In this document: piece by piece, positions 17,901 to 25,775 of the stretch
Layout of the letters: each line of letters opens with the position of its first letter
Position numbering within the stretch: the first letter of the stretch is position 1
Source: Chlorobiota bacterium
Lineage (GTDB): Bacteria > Bacteroidota > Ignavibacteria > OLB7
Direction of reading: 5' to 3'
Assembly (NCBI GenBank): GCA_016700335.1
Contig: CP065014.1
Span: forward strand, 1,897,001 to 1,961,000
Length of the DNA: 64,000 bases
Notes under the pieces: model-generated
What the model was told of the DNA's origin: nothing
Seen by the model: the letters and a program-made list of their open reading frames with translations, nothing else
Database searches by the model: none
Program-made: the position numbers and the translations under genes

Positions 17901-18386
17901 AAAAATACAAGAAAGATTTTAAATTAAAAAAAGGAAATACGAAACAGGTATTCTTAAATCTTGTTTCCTATATCCTAATTTTCTTGATATTACAATGGGT
18001 GCAAATGGATTCGATTCTAATTTTATTTACAAATCATTAATATTTTTATAAGCCATCTAATAGTATTAATTCCCTACAAAAACTCAACGCTACAAGATTA
18101 CAATACGAAAATAAGACATTTTTTACATTCGCATAAAATTTTTTATTAAAATTGTTATAACTTCAATATTTGAGTTATCTCAACTTCCAGAATATACTCA
18201 ACTCCTGGAACTTTTTTTATATTGTGTCTGAACTACCATTTTTACAATATCATTGCTATGAATTTTCAAACATAATATCATATTATAGATGCTAGTATAT
18301 TAAAACTATGTTACACAATTAATATTTTTTTTTTATAATTATTGCATTGGTCTTATTTTGTTAGTAATTTTAAACTTGATACTAAT
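17901..18386. other. gene-free stretch, possibly decayed
   Basis: About 490 bases without a supportable gene. On the minus strand, short open stretches separated by stops can be read (for example near 18170-18230, VPGVEYILEVEITQILKL), without recognisable similarity. I see no RNA gene, strong hairpin or promoter box in it. It may be the worn 3' remainder of the FG-GAP-like gene that follows. Confidence 0.4.
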
Positions 18387-18755
18387 TCAATAATTTATTT
18401 GTGTTATGTAATTCAATTCTAAACTCAGGCTTTTATCCAAATTGGTTCGAGTATCACAAATACTAAAACCATCACTATATTTTGGAATTTTGTTTTTTAC
18501 ACCATAAAATAATTTTTGTAAAAAATAATTAAATTTAATATCTTTATTGTATTTGGTATATCTCAAAATCCAGTCATCTAATCCATCACCATTTATATCA
18601 CCTATACTACCAGTATTTACTCCCAAGTTTCCCCTTCCCCATATTTGCTTTAACTCTACTGCCTTTGGGTTCGGTTTTATTTTATCTATTTGCTGGGCTT
18701 TTGATGTGCTTGTTATTGCTAGCATTATTAACATTATTTTTATTGCTTTTTTCAT
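18387..18755 (-). CDS. short secreted FG-GAP-like protein, possibly truncated
   Basis: 122 residues. An N-terminal signal peptide (MKKAIKIMLIMLAITSTSKAQ) is followed by one FG-GAP/integrin-type calcium-binding repeat, NTGSIGDINGDGLDDWIL (~48-65). Proteins of this kind usually hold several such repeats and a C-terminal sorting domain. Here the frame stops after one repeat with unrelated residues and no T9SS domain. It sits in a poorly coding stretch between tRNA genes, so it is probably a truncated gene. The leader and repeat keep normal codon use. In-frame residues after the TGA stop continue for about 16 codons, which may be the remnant of a longer gene. Confidence 0.5.
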   Translation of the reverse strand: MKKAIKIMLIMLAITSTSKAQQIDKIKPNPKAVELKQIWGRGNLGVNTGSIGDINGDGLDDWILRYTKYNKDIKFNYFLQKLFYGVKNKIPKYSDGFSICDTRTNLDKSLSLELNYITQINY

Positions 18756-18791
18756 AAATTTTTTTTGTTTATACTTTATTTTTTTTTGGTA

Positions 18792-19118
18792 TTATTTTAT
18801 TCTATAAAAAAATTCTAAATATTTCATATTTAATCTTGAATTGGATTTACAATAGTAGGAGTTTTTCAATATAATTATTCCATTGTGATTCTGTTTTTTG
18901 ATTTTTGTTTTTGAATCATGAATAAAGTTTGGCGTGATGTTGATTTGTATGTGAGGTATATTACTATTGTATAAGTTTATAGCAACCTTTATTTAACCAT
19001 TTGTATCCTTAATAACAAAAGTCATTTGTAATTCTTCATTGAATATCCATTTTTTTTTAACTGTTAATGCAAATGGTTCTTCATTTTCTGTTATGCATAT
19101 TTTTATAGTATAAACCCA
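18792..19118 (-). pseudogene. decayed coding fragment with one internal stop
   Basis: On the minus strand, 109 codons run from TGG at 19118 to TAA at 18792 with a single interruption, TAA at 18993-18995 after KDTNG. The first 41 codons read like a real protein (WVYTIKICITENEEPFALT...), with charged and hydrophobic residues alternating as in a beta-domain. A C-to-T change in a CAA codon would explain the stop. There is no start codon, and upstream lies the tRNA-Val terminator, so the 5' part is missing. The half after the stop is less convincing. No family recognised. Confidence 0.35.
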
Positions 19119-19120
19119 AT

Positions 19121-19157
19121 AAAAAAAGCGGAACAATTTAGTTGTTCCGCTTTTTTT
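19121..19157 (-). terminator. Rho-independent terminator after tRNA-Val (UAC)
   Basis: Perfect 16-base arms 19121-19136 and 19142-19157 (AAAAAAAGCGGAACAA with its complement), five-base loop. T runs on both strands; it lies 26 bases below the tRNA. Confidence 0.85.
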
Positions 19158-19182
19158 ATGATTATTTCATTTTAATTATTTG

Positions 19183-19257
19183 TGGGCGCTGAGGGATTCG
19201 AACCCCCGACCCCCTGCTTGTAAGGCAGGTGCTCTGAACCAGCTGAGCTAAGCGCCC
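19183..19257 (-). tRNA. tRNA-Val (anticodon UAC)
   Basis: 75 nt. Acceptor GGGCGCT pairs with AGCGCCC, discriminator A, D arm TAGCTCAGCTGGTTCAGAGC, anticodon loop CTTACAA giving UAC, T loop TTCGAAT. No CCA encoded. Its -7 box lies at 19279-19286. Confidence 0.95.
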
Positions 19258-19278
19258 ATTATTCTAAAAAATAGAATG

Positions 19279-19286
19279 CAAATATA
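19279..19286 (-). promoter_or_regulatory. -7 box (TATATTTG) of tRNA-Val
   Basis: Read on the minus strand as TATATTTGCA, about 22 bases before the tRNA 5' end. The same ten bases precede the CAU tRNA at 21280. No clear -33 element. Confidence 0.5.
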
Positions 19287-19394
19287 AATTTATTCTTTGA
19301 ATTGAACGAATATAATTTAGATTTATTTTTAAGTTAACTTGAATTTGTAGTTTTTAATCTTAATATTTTATTTGATTTTAAATTATAATTTTAA

Positions 19395-20516
19395 TCAAAT
19401 CTCTTTTTCATATAAAGCATACTTTTTATAAACCTCACCATTCATCATTTCTAAAGAACGATTCATCAATATGTTGTCATCTAAAATCCATGATGCTTCT
19501 CCCTCAGAATATGGATATTTCTTAGTCATTGCTGTACCAACTTCGTAATACAATATTGAATCAATTCCTCTTTTTTGAAACTCTGGTAAAACTCCTAAAA
19601 CTAATATTCTTCCTCTTGTAATATTTTTCTTTTTAAATAACAAACAATAAATTGCACCAATCAAGGAACCTCCTTTGTTGAACTTAAAAGCTTGGTTGAT
19701 ATCAGGTAATCCTAATGCAAAACCTACAACTTTACCCTCCGATTCAGCTATAACAACAAAATCATCAATAACTATTTGTTTTAAATCTTCAGCTAAAAAA
19801 TCAAATTCTTCGTCAGTCATTTTTACAAATCCCCAGTTAGGTTCCCAAGCAGAATTGTAAATTGTTTTTATAATTTTTACATCCTCAATAAAATATTTTT
19901 TAGGTTTTAATCTTATTTTTCTGACTGTAATTTTTTCTCTAATTCTTACTAGATTTTGTACCCTTTCTAATTTTGGAGAGATAAATTTATCTGCCATTAA
20001 TCTGTAAGCAAGTAAAGTTTTTACTTTTTTAAACCCAAAATTTTCAATTAACAAAATATAATATTCAGGATTATAAGTCATTAAAATTTGTGGTGAATCG
20101 TTAAAGCCTTCAATCAATAACCCAGCTTCATCATTTAAAGAAGGGTTAACGGGTCCCCTAATATGAGTACAACCTTTTGTTTTAAGCCATTGTTCAGCAG
20201 TTTGAAATAATAAATCTGAAACAGATTGATCATTTATAGATTCAAAGAATCCAAAAAATCCAATTTTATCATTGAAAGTGTTATTGTGATTGTAATTTAT
20301 AATTGCTCCAATTCTACCAATAATTTCTCCATTATTTTCACAATAAAACAACTCCATTTCAGAATGTTTGAAAAATGGATTCTTTTGTTTATCTAATAAT
20401 TTTATTCTGTCAGCTAAAATTGGTGGAACCCAATTGACATCATTTTTATAAATTTTCCAAACTATTTTAATAAATTTCTTAAGCTCAGAACTATTTGATA
20501 CAGTAATAATTTTCAT
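19395..20516 (-). CDS. GNAT-like N-acetyltransferase family protein (YghO-like)
   Basis: 373 residues. The N-terminal half (~1-170) shows KNDVNWVPP, NPFFKHSEMELFYCENNGEIIGRIGAIINY and GCTHIRGPVNPSLNDEAGLLIEGF. The C-terminal half holds a second acetyltransferase-like core: VVIAESEGKVVGFALGLPD, then ILVLGVLPEFQKRGIDSILYYE, the acetyl-CoA pyrophosphate-binding loop of GNAT enzymes (Q/R-x-x-G-x). This is the layout of YghO-like proteins, whose substrate is not known. It is a monocistronic minus-strand gene, separated from tRNA-Val by an AT-rich spacer. I cannot say what it acetylates. Confidence 0.8.
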   Translation of the reverse strand: MKIITVSNSSELKKFIKIVWKIYKNDVNWVPPILADRIKLLDKQKNPFFKHSEMELFYCENNGEIIGRIGAIINYNHNNTFNDKIGFFGFFESINDQSVSDLLFQTAEQWLKTKGCTHIRGPVNPSLNDEAGLLIEGFNDSPQILMTYNPEYYILLIENFGFKKVKTLLAYRLMADKFISPKLERVQNLVRIREKITVRKIRLKPKKYFIEDVKIIKTIYNSAWEPNWGFVKMTDEEFDFLAEDLKQIVIDDFVVIAESEGKVVGFALGLPDINQAFKFNKGGSLIGAIYCLLFKKKNITRGRILVLGVLPEFQKRGIDSILYYEVGTAMTKKYPYSEGEASWILDDNILMNRSLEMMNGEVYKKYALYEKEI

Positions 20517-20582
20517 ATAAAGTCTTTTGAAACAATAATTAATTTGAAAAAATGTTTTACTCTATAAAACTGCTAATAATAT

Positions 20583-21065
20583 TTATGAAAGTTCTTTTAT
20601 TTGATCTGGAGTTAATTTTAAATCATTAGTTAACTTAGATAAAGTTGGTGCCGAAAAATACATAAAAAGTAAGATAATTCCCACAGGGATTAACAATTTA
20701 TAATCCGCTGTTAACATAAATCCTACTACACATAGCAACGCCGGGGCTTCTAATAATGCTAGTTTCAAGATAAATGCACCAGTAAAGATTGCAAATTTAT
20801 CTTTGATATTATAACTTTCAATTATAGTATCAATTTTTTTCTTATATAAAATATTCGATAGAAATATTCCAGTTACAAATAGCAAAACAGCAATTAATAA
20901 AATTAAAGTGCTGGAAATTCCAGTTACTCCAAAAGACTCACCTAAACTTACAAGATATGCCATTGCAATTGCAAATATTAATGGTCCTGTACAAATTGCT
21001 AAGTGCATTATTTTAACAGTATTAAATATTTGCTTTGGTGATTTACCTTCCATTGAATTATTCAT
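20583..21065 (-). CDS. small four-helix membrane protein, function unknown
   Basis: 160 residues with four hydrophobic segments: ~18-42 (IMHLAICTGPLIFAIAMAYLV), ~52-72 (LILLIAVLLFVTGIFLSNIL), ~90-118 and ~122-140. They are arranged as two hairpins around a charged loop with KKKIDTIIESYNIKD. The C-terminal tail is charged. The pattern looks like the membrane proteins of unknown role often seen in Bacteroidota; I recognise no family motif. The start may be ATG 21065 or the ATG four codons later. It lies 66 bases upstream of the acetyltransferase gene on the same strand, so co-transcription is possible. Confidence 0.75.
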   Translation of the reverse strand: MNNSMEGKSPKQIFNTVKIMHLAICTGPLIFAIAMAYLVSLGESFGVTGISSTLILLIAVLLFVTGIFLSNILYKKKIDTIIESYNIKDKFAIFTGAFILKLALLEAPALLCVVGFMLTADYKLLIPVGIILLFMYFSAPTLSKLTNDLKLTPDQIKELS

Positions 21066-21222
21066 TTATAAATAAAATAATTAATTAAATTTTTTTTTGA
21101 ATTTAAGTGTTTAATGTGAACAAGCAATACTTAGATTTAGTCTTAACTACATTGATAATTTTAAAAATAATTTTTTAATTATTAATTTTTTTATTTCAAC
21201 TAATATCTTTGATTGAAATTCG

Positions 21223-21230
21223 TATATTTG
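21223..21230 (+). promoter_or_regulatory. -7 box (TATATTTG) of the CAU tRNA
   Basis: TATATTTGCA about 50 bases before the tRNA 5' end at 21280, matching TAnnTTTG. No good -33 TTG at the usual distance. Confidence 0.5.
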
Positions 21231-21279
21231 CAATCCTTTTTAATAATCATCTGTATAGTTCAATAAATTTTGTTTACTA

Positions 21280-21352
<73 letters not shown>

Positions 21353-21476
21353 CTAAACTTATATTTTATTATAATTTGTTATAATTCCTTTCATATTCTT
21401 ACTTCCCGATTTTCACTATTCTAATTTTTTTCAATTGATTTTCAAAATTAATTAAAGTTTTAAATTTATATTCTTT

Positions 21477-22955
21477 ATGATTCATCTATTAGCTCAATCA
21501 ATTTTTCCAAGACTTGAATGTTCCAGATATTTTTACGATAAAGAATATTCCAAATATATAAATAACTTAATTGACGTTAAGAATGTTGGAGGTTTTGTTA
21601 TCTTTGATGGTACAGTTGATGAGGTATATATACTAACTCGAGAATTACAAAAAAGAAGTGAGGGCTCATTATTATTTGCAGCTGATTGTGAAGATGGCGT
21701 AACAATGAGGTTTAAAGGCGGCACTGAATTCCCTAACATGTGGGCTTTAGGTTCTATTAACGATTTATCTGTTACTTATACCGTGGCTCAAAGCATTGCA
21801 TTGGAAATGAAATATTTGGGTTTACATTGGAATTTAGCTCCAGTTGTTGATGTGAACATTAACCCTAATAACCCTATAATCAATACCAGATCATTTGGCG
21901 AAGATGTTAAGTTTGTAGCTAAGCACACAGAAGCATATTTAAAGGGCATTCAAGATGTTGGCATAATTGCTTGTGCTAAACACTTTCCTGGTCATGGTGA
22001 CACAGATATTGATTCACATTCAGATCTTCCAATTCTTAATTTTAATCTTGATAGAATAAATCAAATTGAACTTCCCCCTTTTAAGAAATCAATTAGTAGT
22101 GGAGTTTTATCAATTATGACAGCCCATTTAAGTGTTCCCATAATTGATGAATCTAATTTACCAGCTTCATTATCATATAAAATCACTACTGAATTACTTA
22201 GAAATAAATTAGGTTTTAATGGCGTTGTTATTACTGATGCAATGGATATGAAAGCCATTACTAAATCATATTCAAATGGAAAAGCCAGTTTAATGGCTTA
22301 TGTTGCAGGTGCTGATATACTTGAAACTATGCCTAGTGCAGAGGATTCTTTAACAAGTTTAATAAAAGGTTTTAAAAATGGACAAATTTCAGAAGAGAGG
22401 GTTTATGAATCTTCAAATAGAATTTTGAAAATGAAAAAATTTATAACAGAATTTGATTTATCTAATAAAGATAGAGTTTTTACAATAGAAAATAATTTCA
22501 ATGTTGCAATTCATACAGCAAAAAAATCTATAAAAATTAGTGGGAAAATAGTTAAGCCAGAATCAAATTCTTTACTACTTGCGTTCTCAAATAAAGTTAA
22601 TACTAACAAAGCTGAAGAATGGATTAGTGTTATGTTTGATAGTGCTCCAGAAGCAATTGGAGCTGTTATCTCAGATGATATAAATGATAATGAAGTTGAA
22701 ACTTTGATTCAAGGAATTAAAGAAAATAATTCTGTTATTTTAGGGTTATTTATCAAACCAAATGCATATACTGGAAATATAGGATTTAGTACGAATCAAT
22801 TTAAGATAATTCAAGTTGCATTAAATTACAATTGTGCAATTATGAATTTTGGAAACCCATATTTATTAAAAGATGAAATATTTAAATATAGGATTGATGC
22901 ATATAGTACTTCCGAAGCTAGTATTATTGAGGCTTGCGAGGTTTTTAAAAAATAG
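21477..22955 (+). CDS. glycoside hydrolase family 3, NagZ-like beta-N-acetylhexosaminidase
   Basis: 492 residues. The GH3 TIM barrel carries the NagZ-type motif KHFPGHGDTDIDSH at 168-181, which supplies the catalytic His (H181 region) and is diagnostic for N-acetylglucosaminidases. The catalytic nucleophile is D254 in VVITDAMDMKAI. Earlier blocks FAADCEDG and WNLAPVVDVN bind substrate. Such enzymes remove GlcNAc from muropeptides or chitin-type sugars; peptidoglycan recycling is likely. A C-terminal part (~350-492) adds a second domain as in longer Bacteroidota forms. No signal peptide is evident from the chosen start, so it is probably cytoplasmic. It is convergent with the STAND-like ATPase gene. 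Confidence 0.9.
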   Translation: MIHLLAQSIFPRLECSRYFYDKEYSKYINNLIDVKNVGGFVIFDGTVDEVYILTRELQKRSEGSLLFAADCEDGVTMRFKGGTEFPNMWALGSINDLSVTYTVAQSIALEMKYLGLHWNLAPVVDVNINPNNPIINTRSFGEDVKFVAKHTEAYLKGIQDVGIIACAKHFPGHGDTDIDSHSDLPILNFNLDRINQIELPPFKKSISSGVLSIMTAHLSVPIIDESNLPASLSYKITTELLRNKLGFNGVVITDAMDMKAITKSYSNGKASLMAYVAGADILETMPSAEDSLTSLIKGFKNGQISEERVYESSNRILKMKKFITEFDLSNKDRVFTIENNFNVAIHTAKKSIKISGKIVKPESNSLLLAFSNKVNTNKAEEWISVMFDSAPEAIGAVISDDINDNEVETLIQGIKENNSVILGLFIKPNAYTGNIGFSTNQFKIIQVALNYNCAIMNFGNPYLLKDEIFKYRIDAYSTSEASIIEACEVFKK

Positions 22956-23023
22956 ATTTTAAATGATTTATCTTTTACAATTTGAATAAAAATTTTGTAA
23001 AATTTATTTAAACTAATAGAAAG

Positions 23024-25234
23024 TTAAACATAAGAGTTGATAAGTTTTAATTCAAAACCTGAAACTTCTAACTTTAATCTTTCAAGATTTGCGTTTAATG
23101 CTGATATTTCAAATTCATATTTTTTGATTTGGGATCCTAAATCGTGATATTCATATTGTTTATTTAACAATCTATTCTCAATAGAAACAACATCTTCTCT
23201 AATATCTTTTCTATCATTAGATTTGTTTTTCGAGAAAACTATTTTCCCAATAATTCCAGCACAAACAAATAAAAAAAATGGAGCTAAAATAAAGCTTGCA
23301 CTTCTTAAAATGTCTTGAGTTTTAACTTCAATTGGAAAAGATTTTACAGTTAAAAGTAGTAAAATAAATATTGCTAAAAAAAACAAACTAGTTCTGAATA
23401 TAAGATTTTCTTTTGAAGTCATTGACCCTGAATTATCTCTTTTTAAATTTCTAAACTCAACTTTTAAGTCGCTCATTGACCTTTCAGCTTCATTTCGAAG
23501 AGTATTATTCATTTCTAAATCAGCGTTAGTTTTAATTATTTGTTTATTAATTTCTTGAATAGAAACTTCTCTTTCATTAATTTCTTTTTCCAAATAATTT
23601 CTTCTCCAAAACCATAATTCTCTAACTTCGTCTAATATTTTTAAATAATTTGTTTTATCAACACACCTATTATATCTTCTTAATTTATTTGCAATATCTT
23701 CGTTCATACTGAAGATACTATTTTTATTTTCAATTAAATCTGTTGAATTAGAAATCAACTCGCGAACAATATGTGCCTCACCGCCAAAACACCTTGCAAT
23801 TGCTTCATCATCAAAATTATGAAAGTAAGCTAATCTTCTAATAAGATGTTTTTCATGATTTTGATATTTTTCAAGAAATGAGAATGAATCATAAAAAGAC
23901 TGAGCGGCTTCTTGAAACTCAATTGCCATTTCTGTACTTTCCTGCCAAGTAGAATCTCTTAAAGAAGTTCTAATAATTTCATAAACTTCAAACTTTCCTT
24001 CTTTTTTTTGACTTGGTTGAACAATTTCACTTGAGTATCTTAAGTAATCATATGCTTCAGTTGCAACCATTTCATTAGGAATACATGGGAAACATTGTAA
24101 AGCATCAGAATCAAACCACTCAAGAAAAGAAGCACATCTAATCCAATTACATTGCTCTGGTGTCTTGTACCAAAATATCCTTTGTTCTGCTAAAGAATTC
24201 ATTAGAGCTTTATCATCTCCAATTAAATTATTTTTATTTGAATCAATCCATAGTGAAGCTAAATAGGGCAACCCATGAGTAAGATTCATAACATTTTCAA
24301 TCTCTTGTTTTGAGTTTAACCCAATATCCGATAAATAATTTTTTAATTCATCTTCATTAAATGGTTCAATTCTAACTTCAGTAATACCAGTTCTAAATCT
24401 ATCCCATCTTCTTTCAACATCAGTCATAGTAAGCTTTTCACGACCTGCAATTACAAATCGAACATCAAAAAAATCTCTTATAAAAGCATCTTCTGGTAAA
24501 TATGATGATTTATAAATTTGAAGATCACCAAATCTTTTAGTGTAGAAATAGGGTAATAAAGATTCAAGCAACCAAGGATTTACTAAAGGAGAAATTTTTT
24601 CAAAAGTGTCAATAAAAAATATAATTTTTCTAGGTGCTTCATTATTGGATATATAATCTTGGAGCGACTGCATTTTCTCCAATAATGGGAAATGAGTTGT
24701 CATCATATCAATAATAAAACTTTCAGTTACAACTTTAGAAGTATCAAGAATTAATTTTTGATCATCTGAACTGTTAAATTGATTTTTAATTGCAATTTCA
24801 AGAGCTAATTTTTCATTTTCTAAAACTTTGTAATCTTCGCTATTTTGCAAAGCAAGATTATTATTTCTAAGTTCTCTTAAAACAGGTATAACATCAATTC
24901 CAAGTTTACCAATAATTTGTAAATATCTTCTTCTACGTGAATCAGTTTCATCTAAATTAAATCTTGGTTTTGCTTTGCCTAATGGTTTGAATGTTGATGC
25001 AAGTGAATAAACAAATTCAGGTAATGTACTTATTGTAATGTCTTCATTTGTAACATAAATTCCATCTGAGTTACCTTCAGAAATAATATTATTTACAACT
25101 TCATTAAGTAAAGTAGTTTTGCCAGAACCGAATAGTCCTGAAACCCCTATAATAAGTGACTTATCAGGGGATTCTCTTTTACCTTTTAATAGGTTTGTAA
25201 TAGTTCCTAATTCTTTTTTTCTACCTATGAACAA
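23024..25234 (-). CDS. STAND-like P-loop ATPase with coiled coils and C-terminal membrane hairpin
   Basis: 736 residues, no family recognised with certainty. Starts FIGRKKELGTITNLL like AAA/STAND ATPases. Walker A is GLFGSGKTT (33-41); Walker B is IIFFIDTFEK (204-213, Asp 209); a sensor-like FVIAGREKL follows near 260-268. The middle (~280-540) is helical without clear repeats. A coiled coil (~545-605) leads to two membrane segments (~610-632 and ~642-667), and a second coiled coil (~675-730) ends the protein. It should therefore be an ATPase held at the inner membrane by its C-terminus. It is the last of three minus-strand genes (DnaQ-UvrC fusion, DUF2127). Role unknown; signalling, stress or defence are possible. 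Confidence 0.7.
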   Translation of the reverse strand: MFIGRKKELGTITNLLKGKRESPDKSLIIGVSGLFGSGKTTLLNEVVNNIISEGNSDGIYVTNEDITISTLPEFVYSLASTFKPLGKAKPRFNLDETDSRRRRYLQIIGKLGIDVIPVLRELRNNNLALQNSEDYKVLENEKLALEIAIKNQFNSSDDQKLILDTSKVVTESFIIDMMTTHFPLLEKMQSLQDYISNNEAPRKIIFFIDTFEKISPLVNPWLLESLLPYFYTKRFGDLQIYKSSYLPEDAFIRDFFDVRFVIAGREKLTMTDVERRWDRFRTGITEVRIEPFNEDELKNYLSDIGLNSKQEIENVMNLTHGLPYLASLWIDSNKNNLIGDDKALMNSLAEQRIFWYKTPEQCNWIRCASFLEWFDSDALQCFPCIPNEMVATEAYDYLRYSSEIVQPSQKKEGKFEVYEIIRTSLRDSTWQESTEMAIEFQEAAQSFYDSFSFLEKYQNHEKHLIRRLAYFHNFDDEAIARCFGGEAHIVRELISNSTDLIENKNSIFSMNEDIANKLRRYNRCVDKTNYLKILDEVRELWFWRRNYLEKEINEREVSIQEINKQIIKTNADLEMNNTLRNEAERSMSDLKVEFRNLKRDNSGSMTSKENLIFRTSLFFLAIFILLLLTVKSFPIEVKTQDILRSASFILAPFFLFVCAGIIGKIVFSKNKSNDRKDIREDVVSIENRLLNKQYEYHDLGSQIKKYEFEISALNANLERLKLEVSGFELKLINSYV

Positions 25235-25291
25235 TGTTTAGATAATTATTTACAGTTTAAATATAATTAGCAAAATACTAATATTAAATAA

Positions 25292-25768
25292 TCAACTTTC
25301 TGTATTCTTTTTAAGTATTTTATACAAATATATTACAACTAATACATTTATTACAATTATAGTAACTTTTATTAATGTTGGATTTAAAACTAGATGATAA
25401 AACTCAAAAGGAATCAAACTCGAAGTAGAAATTATTATAAGATATTCCGCCCATTTTTTCTGAAGATAAACTCCAATCCCTTCTGTTATTAAAACAATTG
25501 AATAAACTATTGCTAAAACCCCAGTAGTTTGTAAATTTCCCTTTTCTAAAAAGGTAAGTACTTTGTTTAAGATCCATTTTATATAGCTTAGATGTTCAAT
25601 CATCAATTCTTCTTGAATATTCAATACTATATTTTCAATGTAATTTAGTTTGATGTAAAAAAGAGATGATATCCCAAATACAAGAAGAAAAATTCCTTTA
25701 ATAAATTTCCAAATTGCAATATATACCAATCCTTTATCATGTTTAACTTTTGTATCTAAATTTTTCAT
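25292..25768 (-). CDS. DUF2127-type membrane protein
   Basis: 158 residues with four membrane segments. The opening GLVYIAIWKFIKGIFLLVFG and the block LITEGIGVYLQKKWAEYLI with STSSLIPFEFYHLV match the DUF2127 family pattern (K-W-A-E-Y and P-F-E). The function of the family is not known. It starts seven bases after the stop of the DnaQ-UvrC fusion gene and ends about 57 bases before the start of the ATPase gene, so all three are likely one operon. Nothing in the sequence links it to DNA repair. The co-location with a membrane-anchored ATPase is suggestive only. Confidence 0.8.
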   Translation of the reverse strand: MKNLDTKVKHDKGLVYIAIWKFIKGIFLLVFGISSLFYIKLNYIENIVLNIQEELMIEHLSYIKWILNKVLTFLEKGNLQTTGVLAIVYSIVLITEGIGVYLQKKWAEYLIIISTSSLIPFEFYHLVLNPTLIKVTIIVINVLVVIYLYKILKKNTES

Positions 25769-25775
25769 AAAAAAA

